A DNA stretch of 64,000 nt from Capnocytophaga sp. oral taxon 878 (GTDB taxonomy: Bacteria > Bacteroidota > Bacteroidia > Flavobacteriales > Flavobacteriaceae): assembly GCF_002999135.1 (NCBI RefSeq), contig NZ_CP027229.1:2641501-2705500 (forward strand), in the 5' to 3' direction. The notes beneath the pieces are model-generated. The model was not told the origin of the DNA. It was given only the letters and a program-made list of their open reading frames with translations, and made no database searches. Each line of letters begins with the position of its first letter. The first letter of the stretch is position 1. A program made the position numbers and the translations under genes. This document shows, piece after piece, positions 29,243-37,990 of this stretch.

Positions 29243-30652
29243 ATGAAATATTACAGTATACTATTGGCAGGGATTTTAGCTATTTCCTGCACAAAGAAGG
29301 AAAATAATGAGCCTGTGGTTCAGAATGTGAATCCTATGGATCTTACAAAGATAGACAATGGGAATAGGGTAATGATGCAGACCTTTTATTGGGATGTGGA
29401 ACCGAGGCAACAGTGGTGGAATACTATTACCCCTAAACTTAGTGACTGGAAGGCGAATGGGGTAGACCGTATTTGGCTACCGCCTGCTAGCAAAGGAGCT
29501 TCGGGGGGATACTCGATGGGGTATGACCCTTCGGACTATTTTGATTTTGGTGAGTATGACCAGCATGGTACTGTGAAGACTCGGTTTGGCTCACGTGCTG
29601 AACTTGAGGCTCTTATTGCTAAGGCTCATCAGGAGGGGCTGGAGGTGATAGCTGATATTGTTATCAACCATTGTAATGGAGGTGGTGAGGAGGTAAATCC
29701 TTATAAAAATAATGAGAAAACTAAAACCTTATTTGATAAAACACATGGGAATGCTTCGGAGAAGTTCAATCGTAATTATGAGCATTTTCACCCTAATGCT
29801 ACTGAGGCATCGGATGAGGGGGGAGAATTCTTTTTAGATCTTGCTCATAAAGTGCCTTATGTGCAAGGGTGGCTGTGGAAGAATGAAGAATCGGTGGCTA
29901 AATACTACAAGAATACTATGAAGTTTGACGGCTGGCGTTTTGACTATGTAAAGGGTTTTGGTAGCTGGGTGATTAGAGACTGGATGCAATCTGTAGGTGG
30001 TTTTGGGGTAGGTGAGCTTTGGGATGGCAATGCTGAGACGCTTAAAAAATGGGTAGATGCGGCTGGTATTTCGGCTTTTGATTTTGCTTGTTATTATGCT
30101 ATAGAAAAGGCTTTGGATAGCCAAAAGGATATGCATCATTTGATGAGCAATCAGTATCCTATGTTGCGCACTTTGCGCCCTGAAAAGGCTGTTACTTTTG
30201 TGGGTAGTCATGATTTGGATGACAGGAGTGATGTTCACCCCAATAATACAATTGCTAAGGATAAGAAGCTAATGGCTTATGCTTATATTCTTACGCATAG
30301 TGGTTATCCTTGTATTTTCTACACTGATTATGAAAATACGGCTAACAAGGCTAAAATACAAAGGTTAATGCTTATTAACCGTAGTTTGGCTGTGGGGGAA
30401 GAGAAATTTCATTTGGCTTCGAACACTGAATATGTGGCTTCGAGATTGGGGGATGCTAAGAGTCCTGGGTTGGTGTTGTTTTTGAACAATAGCAATGCTG
30501 CTGCTGAGCGGACTATTACTACGCATTTTAAAGGGAAAACTTTAATAGATTATACTGGTAACTCTGTAGAGCGTTTTGCTACTGATGGGAATGGACAGGT
30601 TACTTTGAAGGTGCCGGCTAATAGCTATACTATATGGTCGGTAGGGGAGTAG
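29243..30652 (+). CDS. GH13 alpha-amylase lipoprotein
   Basis: The ATG at 29243 gives 469 residues; an in-frame TTG at 29204 lies in the terminator. The lipobox cysteine is in AISCTK. GH13 regions are all present: DIVINH, nucleophile D234 in GWRFDYVKG, acid/base E258 in GELWD, and D324 in FVGSHD. It would cut starch at the cell surface and feed SusC/D. It corresponds in role to SusG. Confidence 0.93.
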   Translation: MKYYSILLAGILAISCTKKENNEPVVQNVNPMDLTKIDNGNRVMMQTFYWDVEPRQQWWNTITPKLSDWKANGVDRIWLPPASKGASGGYSMGYDPSDYFDFGEYDQHGTVKTRFGSRAELEALIAKAHQEGLEVIADIVINHCNGGGEEVNPYKNNEKTKTLFDKTHGNASEKFNRNYEHFHPNATEASDEGGEFFLDLAHKVPYVQGWLWKNEESVAKYYKNTMKFDGWRFDYVKGFGSWVIRDWMQSVGGFGVGELWDGNAETLKKWVDAAGISAFDFACYYAIEKALDSQKDMHHLMSNQYPMLRTLRPEKAVTFVGSHDLDDRSDVHPNNTIAKDKKLMAYAYILTHSGYPCIFYTDYENTANKAKIQRLMLINRSLAVGEEKFHLASNTEYVASRLGDAKSPGLVLFLNNSNAAAERTITTHFKGKTLIDYTGNSVERFATDGNGQVTLKVPANSYTIWSVGE

Positions 30653-30673
30653 GAATAGGTAATAATTAACGAG

Positions 30674-30711
30674 AAGGGCTGCTAGGCGTAAGGCTTAGCA
30701 GCCCTTTTTTT
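30674..30711 (+). terminator. Rho-independent terminator after the amylase gene
   Basis: AAGGGCTGCTA pairs with TAGCAGCCCTT, followed by seven T. Confidence 0.88.
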
Positions 30712-30714
30712 AGG

Positions 30715-31035
30715 TAGGAGATAGGGGATAGGAGATAGGGGAGGGGAGAGGGAAATGAGAAAAATGGGGGGTTGGGGGGATTTTGTTGCGGATTTGGCAA
30801 TGGGAGGGTGGGGTGTGAATGTGGTTGATTATCAGTGGTGTAACGGTTATCCTTCGTTTAGAGTTCGTTTATCCTTCGTTATAGGTTCGTTTAAAGTAGG
30901 TAAAAGATAAGAAATAAGAAATAAGAGGGTGGGGTGGAAGGGACTGATTATTAGGGGAGAGGAGTTGGGGGATAGGGGATAGAGTGGGGGGAGGTGATTT
31001 TGAGATATTGGCAATGAAAATGGAAAATAGATGAG
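30715..31035. repeat. Dispersed intergenic repeat, copy 3
   Basis: About 320 bp. It matches the inverted copy at 52728-53105 across nearly its whole length, for example TTTTGTTGCGGATTTGGCAA, ATCAGTGGTGTAACGG and GATTTTGAGATATTGGCAA, with the 53-bp core at 30848-30900. No gene is seen in 30653-31142. Confidence 0.88.
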
Positions 31036-31089
31036 GATTTTTTAATTTTGGGTGTAGGTGTGGGGGTGGTGTAGGTGTGGGGTGGGGAG

Positions 31090-31120
31090 TTGGCTGTTAT
31101 GCAATTTATTTTTATCTTTG
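31090..31120 (+). promoter_or_regulatory. Promoter of the DUF502 gene
   Basis: TTG (31090-31092), 20 bp, TATCTTTG (31113-31120). Confidence 0.65.
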
Positions 31121-31142
31121 CACTTTGAATTATACTTAAGGG

Positions 31143-31724
31143 ATGAAAAGGAATTATTTGCGTACTTTTGTAAAGTACTTTTTTCAAGGTATCTTGATGG
31201 TGGGGCCGCTGAGTGCTACTGTGTGGATTATATGGTCTATTTTTAAGAGTGTTGATAATCTTGTGCCTGATATTTCGGGCAGGTATCCTGGATTGGTGTT
31301 TGTGGTGGTGCTGGTGGGGACTACGGTTATTGGCTTTGTGGGAAGCAGGCTGGTACTGGGGAAGCTGTTGGTTGATTTGATGGATTACTTATTGGAGCAT
31401 ATTCCTGGTGTGAAGACTTTGTATTCGTCGATTAGGGATATGATGGCTTCGTTTGTGGGTGATAAGCGGAAGTTTACTAATCCGGTGTGGGTAAAGGTGA
31501 ATGAGGCGCCAGAGACGTGGCGTATTGGGTTTTTGACACAGGGGGATATGGACTTTGCTAATTTGCCGGATATGGTAAGTGTGTATTTACCTCATTCGTA
31601 TGCTATTTCGGGGTGGGTGATAGTTACCTCTGCTGTGAATGTGAAGGAGGCGGAGGGATTTTCGGCGCAAAAGGCTATGGAGTTTGCGCTTAGTGGTGGT
31701 ATACTGAAGCTGGATAAGAAGTAG
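31143..31724 (+). CDS. DUF502 family membrane protein
   Basis: The 193-residue protein has two membrane helices (about 10-34 and 48-72) and the DUF502 segments GPLSATVWIIW, IPGVKTLYSSIRDMM and LPHSYAISGWVIV. The family is widespread and its function is not established; it is suspected to be an inner-membrane protein. A clean promoter precedes it. Confidence 0.88.
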   Translation: MKRNYLRTFVKYFFQGILMVGPLSATVWIIWSIFKSVDNLVPDISGRYPGLVFVVVLVGTTVIGFVGSRLVLGKLLVDLMDYLLEHIPGVKTLYSSIRDMMASFVGDKRKFTNPVWVKVNEAPETWRIGFLTQGDMDFANLPDMVSVYLPHSYAISGWVIVTSAVNVKEAEGFSAQKAMEFALSGGILKLDKK

Positions 31725-31805
31725 GGTAGGGGTGAGAAGAGGTATCAGTAAATCAGTTATTTAGGGGAGTTTTAGGAAATATTTTGTAAAAAAGTTATTA
31801 AAAAA

Positions 31806-31836
31806 TTTGCAGGTTATAAAATTTGTTGTACCTTTG
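31806..31836 (+). promoter_or_regulatory. Promoter of tRNA-Leu
   Basis: TTTG (31806-31809), 19 bp, TACCTTTG (31829-31836), 30 bp upstream of the tRNA. Confidence 0.7.
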
Positions 31837-31866
31837 CACCGTCAATCAAGAGAGAGTTCATCATCT

Positions 31867-31949
31867 TGCGGGTGTGGTGAAATTGGTAGACACGCTAGAC
31901 TTAGGATCTAGTGCTTCACGGCGTGGGGGTTCGAGTCCCTTCACCCGCA
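31867..31949 (+). tRNA. tRNA-Leu (anticodon UAG)
   Basis: GCGGGTG pairs with CACCCGC in the acceptor stem. The anticodon loop is CTTAGGA with anticodon TAG. There is a long variable arm, as expected for a leucine tRNA, and a T arm with GGTTCGAGTCC. CCA is not encoded. Length is 83 nt. It is not the attachment site of the mobile element in this window. Confidence 0.96.
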
Positions 31950-31956
31950 CTGAAAG

Positions 31957-31988
31957 GCCTTAATTCACTGCTGAATTAAGGCTTTTTT
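31957..31988 (+). terminator. Rho-independent terminator after tRNA-Leu
   Basis: A perfect 11-bp stem GCCTTAATTCA / TGAATTAAGGC with loop CTGC and six T. Confidence 0.93.
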
Positions 31989-32061
31989 GTTTTTGTAATA
32001 ATTGGTAAAAAAAGCTGTGAATTGGCTTGATTTTGGAACATAATAATTAACAACTGGAATA

Positions 32062-32322
32062 ATGAAAATATCAGTAGAACTTACGTTTAGTCCGCTACAG
32101 GATGATTTTGAGCAGCCTATAATTCGTTTTATTCAGAAGCTGCGGGCATCGGGGCTTATAGTGCAAGAAAATCCGCTTAGCACGCAGGTGTATGGGGATT
32201 ATGCTAAGGTGATGGGTGTGCTTACTACCGAGATAGAGGAAGCGTTGGAGCTGGTGGAACGAGGGTTGATGTATGTGAAGATTGTAAAATCGGACCGACA
32301 TGACTATGTGCCATTTTTTTAG
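32062..32322 (+). CDS. Thiamine-binding protein (MTH1187/YkoF type)
   Basis: The 86-residue protein fits the small ferredoxin-like thiamine-binding family: ISVELTFSPLQDDFEQPIIRFIQKL, then ENPLSTQVYGDY and a C-terminal VKIVKSDRHDYVPFF. Members bind thiamine or hydroxymethylpyrimidine in the cytoplasm. It lies 13 bp before a PnuC-type transporter, which suggests a joint role in vitamin uptake. No TPP riboswitch is seen upstream. Confidence 0.78.
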   Translation: MKISVELTFSPLQDDFEQPIIRFIQKLRASGLIVQENPLSTQVYGDYAKVMGVLTTEIEEALELVERGLMYVKIVKSDRHDYVPFF

Positions 32323-32335
32323 ATAGGGGTAGGTG

Positions 32336-33013
32336 ATGGATTTGTTAAGAGTTTTCTTTGCCCAGTATGATGGTGTTGAGGCGCATTTGGTAATTATTGA
32401 GATTATAGGTGTGCTTTTTGGTTTTTTGAGTGTATGGTTTGCCAAGAAAGGTAATATATGGGTGTATCCTACGGGGATTATAAGCACGGTGCTGTTTGTG
32501 TATTTATTGTGGCACTATGTGTTATGGGGGGATATGCTTATTAATGCTTATTACACGATAATGAGTGTTTATGGCTGGGTGCTGTGGGCTAAGAGTGCAC
32601 ATAATAATGTGATTACTATTTCACGTACTACGACACGAGATTGGCAAGTGAGTGCGGGGCTGGGGGCTTTTAGTCTGCTTTTTGTTACAGGGGTGTATTA
32701 TTTGAAGCCTTATATTAGGAATGGCTTTTCGATGGAAGGAGTGAGCTTGGGGTTTGGTAATTTCTTAGCTACGGAATATGTGGATATATTCACAACGGCT
32801 ATCTTCCTTGTGGGGATGTGGCTGATGGCAAAGCGCAAGATAGAGAACTGGTTGTTTTGGATTGTAGGAGACTTGGTTTCGGTGCCTTTGTACCTTAAGA
32901 AAGGGATGCTTTTTACTTCTTTTCAGTATTTATTATTTACTATTATTGCCATTATGGGCTATTTAGAATGGAAGCGCAACTTACGCAATACGCCAGCAGA
33001 GCCCTACGCATAG
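32336..33013 (+). CDS. pnuC: PnuC-family vitamin transporter
   Basis: The ATG at 32336 gives 225 residues with seven or eight membrane segments. The core NIWVYPTGIISTVLFVYLLW and AYYTIMSVYGWVLW match PnuC. PnuC takes up nicotinamide riboside by facilitated diffusion; the relative PnuT takes up thiamine. The flanking genes give mixed signals: a thiamine-binding protein before it and a NadR-type kinase overlapping its end. The end overlaps the next gene by 46 bp. Confidence 0.9.
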   Translation: MDLLRVFFAQYDGVEAHLVIIEIIGVLFGFLSVWFAKKGNIWVYPTGIISTVLFVYLLWHYVLWGDMLINAYYTIMSVYGWVLWAKSAHNNVITISRTTTRDWQVSAGLGAFSLLFVTGVYYLKPYIRNGFSMEGVSLGFGNFLATEYVDIFTTAIFLVGMWLMAKRKIENWLFWIVGDLVSVPLYLKKGMLFTSFQYLLFTIIAIMGYLEWKRNLRNTPAEPYA

Positions 33014-33516
33014 CTTTTGTGGGGCCCGAATGTACGGGGAAGACGACTCTTAGCAAGGCTCTTGCTGCACAGTACAATACGCTGTGGGTGGAGGAGTATA
33101 TGCGCACTTATCTGCAAAAAAAGTGGGATGAACAGGGGTTGACTTGTACGCCTGATGACCTGCTACCTATAGCTATGGGGCAAGTGGAATTGGAAAATGA
33201 GTTGGCTTTGAGAGCTAAACGTTATCTGTTTTGTGATACTTGCTTGATAGAATTGGTTATTTATTCTTATCTTTATTACGGGAGCTGCGACCCACTTCTT
33301 GAACGAGCGGCTCTTTCACATCATTATCATCATATTTTTCTTACTTATACTGATGTTCCTTGGGAGGCTGATGATCTTCGTGATAAGCCTACTGAACGTG
33401 AGTCTGTTTTTATTTTTTTTCGGGATAAGCTTGATTTGTACGGGATACCTTACACTATTTTAAAAGGCGATGTAGCTGAAAGAATGAAGGTGTGTAAAGG
33501 GGTGCTGGGGTGCTGA
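32968..33516 (+). CDS. NadR-like ribosylnicotinamide kinase / ATPase
   Basis: The 182-residue protein has a P-loop GPECTGKTTLSKAL (about 19-32), WVEEYMRTYL and LFCDTCLIEL, as in the kinase domain of NadR, without the nucleotidylyltransferase or HTH domains. Phosphorylation would trap nicotinamide riboside brought in by PnuC. The start lies inside the pnuC gene, showing translational coupling. A later ATG would give a shorter protein, but this start keeps the leading strand before the P-loop. Confidence 0.87.
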   Translation: MEAQLTQYASRALRIAFVGPECTGKTTLSKALAAQYNTLWVEEYMRTYLQKKWDEQGLTCTPDDLLPIAMGQVELENELALRAKRYLFCDTCLIELVIYSYLYYGSCDPLLERAALSHHYHHIFLTYTDVPWEADDLRDKPTERESVFIFFRDKLDLYGIPYTILKGDVAERMKVCKGVLGC

Positions 33517-33561
33517 ATTATATTTTTTTTATATATTAGGATATTACGATTTAGGTCTTTT

Positions 33562-33592
33562 TTTGTGTATAATAAATTAATTAGTATCTTTG
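33562..33592 (+). promoter_or_regulatory. Promoter of the HMG-CoA reductase gene
   Basis: TTTG (33562-33565), 19 bp, TATCTTTG (33585-33592). An in-frame TTG at 33590 falls in the -7 box. Confidence 0.72.
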
Positions 33593-33643
33593 CCCTCTAT
33601 AAACTATCTATCACAAATAGATGAGCTAAAAAATAACAAATCT

Positions 33644-34957
33644 ATGAAACAAATCAACGGTTTTTCTAAACTAACCAAAGCCCAAAAAATAGAATGGCTT
33701 TGCAATACCTATTTTCCAGATAACCAAAATGCCCATACATTCTTTGAAAAATACCATAACACCGATACAGCCCTCCAAAAACTCCATGATGAGTTTATAG
33801 AAAATACTATCTCCAACTACTACCTACCTTTTGCCATAGCCCCCAACTTTCTTATCAATGGGCATACCTACACCGTACCTATGGTTGTTGAAGAAAGTTC
33901 TGTAGTAGCAGCTGCCAGTAGGGCAGCCAAATTCTGGCAAAGCAGAGGAGGCTTCAAGGCCCAAGTACTCTCTACGGAAAAAACAGGACACGTGCACTTC
34001 TTCTATTATGGCAATAAAACCCATTTAGAAGCCTTTTTTAACCGTATCCAACCACTGATGCTCACCCAAGCCCAACCCATCACTGCTAATATGCAAAAAC
34101 GAGGCGGAGGCATCGCCTCCCTCACTTTAGTTGATAAAACCAATACCTTACAGCATTATTACCAGCTCTCAGCTACTTTTGAAACATTAGATGCTATGGG
34201 AGCAAACTTTATTAACTCTTGTTTAGAATCTTTTGCCAATACCTTTAAGGAACAAGCCGAACAAGATGCAACCATCCAAGGGCAATATGAAATTGTAATG
34301 TCCATCCTCTCCAACTACGTACCTAATTGCTTAGTAAAGGTCGAAGTACAATGCCCTATAGCCGATCTGCAAATAAGCAACCTCCAAGGCGAAATAGCCG
34401 CTAAAAAGTTTGTGCAAGCTCTCTCTATCGCCAATGCCGATGTATATCGCGCTACTACCCATAATAAAGGCATAATGAATGGTATCGACTCAGTAATTCT
34501 TGCCACAGGTAATGATTTCCGCGCCATCGAGGCAGGAGCTCATGCCTATGCAGCACGCTCAGGACAATACAGAAGCCTATCCACAGCTTCAATCGAAAAT
34601 AACACTTTCCATTTCAGTCTTCAGTTGCCCTTAGCACTCGGTACTGTCGGCGGACTTACATCATTACACCCATTAGCCAAAACAGCCCTCCAGATCCTTG
34701 AAAATCCCAATGCTCGTGAACTAATGCAGATAGTAGCTAGTGTAGGTCTTGCACAGAACTTCTCTGCAGTAAGCTCACTTATTAGCTTGGGTATTCAAAA
34801 AGGACACATGAAAATGCACCTCAATAACATCTTTAACCAGCTCGGTGCTACCGAGCATGAAAAACAACTTCTAACCACTTATTTTAAAGATAAAACAGTA
34901 ACCCATAGTGATGTAGCCGAAGCACTACAACGCATAAAAAAAGAGCTGTCCTTATAG
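33644..34957 (+). CDS. mvaA: Hydroxymethylglutaryl-CoA reductase, class II
   Basis: The ATG at 33644 gives 437 residues. E83 in MVVEESSVVAAASRAAKFW, lysine in THNKGIMNGIDSV, the GNDFRAIEAGAHAYA loop and histidine in QKGHMKMHL match the class II enzyme. It reduces HMG-CoA to mevalonate in the cytoplasm. A mevalonate kinase lies 2 kb further on, so isoprenoids are probably made by the mevalonate pathway here. The stop codon is inside the terminator stem. Confidence 0.93.
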   Translation: MKQINGFSKLTKAQKIEWLCNTYFPDNQNAHTFFEKYHNTDTALQKLHDEFIENTISNYYLPFAIAPNFLINGHTYTVPMVVEESSVVAAASRAAKFWQSRGGFKAQVLSTEKTGHVHFFYYGNKTHLEAFFNRIQPLMLTQAQPITANMQKRGGGIASLTLVDKTNTLQHYYQLSATFETLDAMGANFINSCLESFANTFKEQAEQDATIQGQYEIVMSILSNYVPNCLVKVEVQCPIADLQISNLQGEIAAKKFVQALSIANADVYRATTHNKGIMNGIDSVILATGNDFRAIEAGAHAYAARSGQYRSLSTASIENNTFHFSLQLPLALGTVGGLTSLHPLAKTALQILENPNARELMQIVASVGLAQNFSAVSSLISLGIQKGHMKMHLNNIFNQLGATEHEKQLLTTYFKDKTVTHSDVAEALQRIKKELSL

Positions 34958-34973
34958 GAACAGCTCTTTTTTT
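34940..34973. terminator. Bidirectional terminator between mvaA and the PurF-like gene
   Basis: AAGAGCTGT..CC pairs with GG..ACAGCTCTT, with A-run before and T-run after. It overlaps the end of mvaA. Confidence 0.87.
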
Positions 34974-34988
34974 ATTTGTCAAATTATA

Positions 34989-36875
34989 TTAATACGCCCT
35001 TTCTTTATTTCCTTCATAAAAGTTAATAAACGCCCTATTTACCACACGGTTCCCACCAGCAGTAGGATAATCACCAGTAAAGTACCAATCACCAAGATTT
35101 TCAGGGCAAGCCTTATGTAAGTTATCTACTGTTTGAAAAATAACCACCACTTCCGAAGCAAAATCCTTAGGCAGTAGCAAGTCACGTATTTTGCCCGAAA
35201 TCTCTTCATCACTAAAAGGCGCATATACCTCTTTCACGTAATTTACCACTTTATCGTCACTTAGGGATACCTGAGTCAAGCACTTATGGTATACCTCTTC
35301 CACAATATTATAAGTGCCACGCTCCTTATGTAGTGCCAAAGCCGCCTGAAAAGCCACCAAATCCTCCAACCGAGCCATATCAATGCCATAGCAGTCAGGA
35401 TAACGTATTTGTGGTGCCGATGATACAATCACTATCTTCTTAGGCTCTAATCGCCCTAATATGCTTAGGATACTCTTCTTAAGGGTAGTCCCGCGTACTA
35501 TACTATCATCAATAATCACTAAATTATCACCTTTCTGTACCGAGCCATAAGTAATGTCATAAACGTGAGCCACCAAATCATCACGGCTACTATCTTCTGT
35601 AATAAAGGTACGTAATTTCACATCCTTAATAGCTACCTTTTCAGTACGTACTTTCTGTGATAGAATTGCTTGAAAATCACTCTTATCAGCCTTCTCTAGC
35701 TGCTTTACCTTCTGTAAGTTCAGTTGGTGTTCAGCCTCTTCTACCAATCCCAAATACGAGGTCTCAGCTGTATTCGGTATATAAGCAAAAACAGTATCTT
35801 TTAGGTTGTGGTTTATAGCTTCAGCTACTCGTGGGTACAATAGTTTGCCTAATGTTTTGCGTTCCTTATAAATATCTTGGTCGCTACCACGCGAAAAGTA
35901 TATCCGTTCAAAAGAACACGCTTTGCGTACTGTAGCAGGCAGTATTTCCTTAATAGCTATCTCTCCATTCTTTTTAATGATGATAGCATTACCTGGTGGC
36001 AACTCTTGTACAGCTTCATATTTCACATTGAAAACAGTCTGTATAGCTGGTCTTTCCGATGCCACTACCACCACTTCCTCATCCTGATAGTAAAACGCTG
36101 GGCGTATCCCTGCTGGATCTCTCAGTACAAAGGCATCGCCATTGCCTATCATCCCTTCCATAGCGTAACCACCATCCCAATATTTAGAAGCTCGTTTTAA
36201 AATACGTTCAATATCCAATCGCTCTGCAATAAAAGGCGAAGCATCTTTCTTGCTATATCCTTCTTCTTTCAGCTTGCGGTACAGTTCTTCTACTTCATCA
36301 TCCAAAAAATGACCAATTCCCTCCATAACAATTACTGTATCAGTCTTGTCTTTGGGGTGTTGTCCCAGCCTTACAAGGTTTTGGAACAGCTCATTCACAT
36401 TAGTCATATTAAAGTTACCTGCCATAATCAGGTTGCGGTACATCCAGTTATTTTCACGCAAAAAAGGATGCACATTTTCAATGCTATTCTTGCCAAAAGT
36501 GCCATAGCGTACATGTCCCATCAGTACTTCACCAATGTAGGGCAACTCTTTCTTTTGCAGAGCAACATCGTCTTTTAGTGCAGGGTTTGCTTTAAATCCC
36601 TCATTAATACGAGCGTTAATACGTGTAAAAATATCTTGTACCGGTTGTGCCTCGTTGGAGCGTATCCTACTGATGTAGCGCTCACCGGGTTGCATATCCA
36701 GTTTAATGCTCGCTACTCCAGCTCCATCTTGTCCACGGTTATGCTGCTTCTCCAGCATCAAATACATCTTATTGATTCCATAAAAACCAGAACCATATTT
36801 CTCTTTGTAATACTCCAAAGGTTTGAGCAAGCGGATTAACGCAATCCCACACTCGTGTTTAATACTGTCACTCAT
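34989..36875 (-). CDS. Amidophosphoribosyltransferase-like class II glutamine amidotransferase
   Basis: The 628-residue protein has an N-terminal amidotransferase domain with HECGIAL (Cys9), NRGQDGAG, GHVRYGT and a C-terminal phosphoribosyltransferase domain with the PRPP motif VIIDDSIVRGTT. PurF makes phosphoribosylamine in purine synthesis. At 628 residues it is over 100 longer than ordinary PurF, and the cysteine has eight residues ahead of it, so activity would need propeptide removal. It may be a second, specialised PurF; a classical purF is not in the window. Confidence 0.85.
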   Translation of the reverse strand: MSDSIKHECGIALIRLLKPLEYYKEKYGSGFYGINKMYLMLEKQHNRGQDGAGVASIKLDMQPGERYISRIRSNEAQPVQDIFTRINARINEGFKANPALKDDVALQKKELPYIGEVLMGHVRYGTFGKNSIENVHPFLRENNWMYRNLIMAGNFNMTNVNELFQNLVRLGQHPKDKTDTVIVMEGIGHFLDDEVEELYRKLKEEGYSKKDASPFIAERLDIERILKRASKYWDGGYAMEGMIGNGDAFVLRDPAGIRPAFYYQDEEVVVVASERPAIQTVFNVKYEAVQELPPGNAIIIKKNGEIAIKEILPATVRKACSFERIYFSRGSDQDIYKERKTLGKLLYPRVAEAINHNLKDTVFAYIPNTAETSYLGLVEEAEHQLNLQKVKQLEKADKSDFQAILSQKVRTEKVAIKDVKLRTFITEDSSRDDLVAHVYDITYGSVQKGDNLVIIDDSIVRGTTLKKSILSILGRLEPKKIVIVSSAPQIRYPDCYGIDMARLEDLVAFQAALALHKERGTYNIVEEVYHKCLTQVSLSDDKVVNYVKEVYAPFSDEEISGKIRDLLLPKDFASEVVVIFQTVDNLHKACPENLGDWYFTGDYPTAGGNRVVNRAFINFYEGNKERAY

Positions 36876-36884
36876 TGTACTTAA

Positions 36885-36917
36885 ACAAACAAAAGGCGTA
36901 ACTTTCGCAACGCCTTT
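36885..36917 (-). terminator. Terminator after mevalonate kinase
   Basis: On the minus strand AAAGGCGT pairs with ACGCCTTT (36892-36899 with 36910-36917) followed by a T-rich tract. It separates the kinase gene from the PurF-like gene. Confidence 0.7.
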
Positions 36918-36926
36918 ATATAGGTT

Positions 36927-37871
36927 TTAAAATTGATATACTACTTCTAATTTATGGTTATGCAGGCTGCGCTTGGCTTTCTCCAAGTCCTCAGTGAAAC
37001 CCAAAATATAACCACCACCGCCCGAGCCACATAGCTTAAGAAAATAATCCCCTGTATCAATACCCTCTTTCCACAAAGCGTGAAATTCCTTCGGTATCAT
37101 CGGCTTAAAGTGGTTCAACACTATCCCCGATAGGTTCTTAATATTCCCAAATAACGATTTAAAGCGTCCCTTCAAAAAATCATCAATACAAGCATCAGTG
37201 TATTTAATAAATTCCTCTTTCAGCATCTTCTGGAACGCCTCGTTTTTCATTTGTTCCATAAAAATACGCACCATAGGAGCCGTTTCTCCTATAATACCAC
37301 TATCTAGCAAAAATACAGCCCCCTTCCCATTAGGCGCCTGTGTAGGGATACCCGTCGGCTCTATATTATCTTGTGAGTTAATAAGTATTGGCAAGCTAAG
37401 ATAACTATTCAGAGGGTCTAACCCCGATGATGTCCCGTGAAAAAATGATTCCATCTTCCCAAAAATAGCCTTCAGCTGTAGTAGTTTCTCACGCGTAAGG
37501 TCTTCCATTGCGCTAATAGGGTTAATAGCATATTCACTGTAAATAGCCGCCACCAAGGCACCACTACTACCCACACCATAACCCTGCGGGATACTACTAT
37601 CAAAGTACATACCACCAGCAATATCAGTATGTAATCTCTCAAGGTCAAATTTAATACTGCTTCCCTCTTCTTCCGTAAGTGCCTGTAAATGCCCAGCAAA
37701 AGCCCGCAAAGCCTCATTCGATTGCCTTGCCGCCTCTTCCCTGCCAGCTTCCACCTCAGCAAGAGTCTTCAGCGTTCCCTTATAAAAGTTGTACGGAATC
37801 GCCAACCCCTTTGAGTTCTTAATAATACCATACTCACCAAATAGGAGTATCTTAGAATAGAAAAGTTTCAT
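36927..37871 (-). CDS. mvk: GHMP kinase, probable mevalonate kinase
   Basis: The 314-residue protein starts with YSKILLFGEYGI, has the GHMP ATP loop PQGYGVGSSGALVAA near residue 96, SGLDPLNSYLSLP, and the C-terminal motif LCGSGGGGYILGF. This is the layout of Bacteroidota mevalonate kinases, which phosphorylate mevalonate in isoprenoid synthesis. The nearby class II HMG-CoA reductase supports that pathway. Another GHMP substrate cannot be excluded. A candidate TATTTTTG -7 box lies at 37943-37950. Confidence 0.83.
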   Translation of the reverse strand: MKLFYSKILLFGEYGIIKNSKGLAIPYNFYKGTLKTLAEVEAGREEAARQSNEALRAFAGHLQALTEEEGSSIKFDLERLHTDIAGGMYFDSSIPQGYGVGSSGALVAAIYSEYAINPISAMEDLTREKLLQLKAIFGKMESFFHGTSSGLDPLNSYLSLPILINSQDNIEPTGIPTQAPNGKGAVFLLDSGIIGETAPMVRIFMEQMKNEAFQKMLKEEFIKYTDACIDDFLKGRFKSLFGNIKNLSGIVLNHFKPMIPKEFHALWKEGIDTGDYFLKLCGSGGGGYILGFTEDLEKAKRSLHNHKLEVVYQF

Positions 37872-37990
37872 TTTTAGGTGTTAGTTATCTTCAGGGATTC
37901 TTCAGTCTGCAACATACAAATGCACCCCTTATTTTGCCGCTGCAAAAATACATATTTTTCGTTAATCTCAAATACTTTTCTCCCGAAAAA

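Noticed and set aside
31867..31949. tRNA-Leu as attachment site of an integrated element
   Set aside because: No copy of the tRNA 3' end is found elsewhere in the window, and the genes around it look like normal chromosome.
31989..32061. TPP riboswitch before the thiamine-binding/PnuC operon
   Set aside because: The 73-bp gap after the tRNA terminator has no CUGAGA-type core and is too short for the element.
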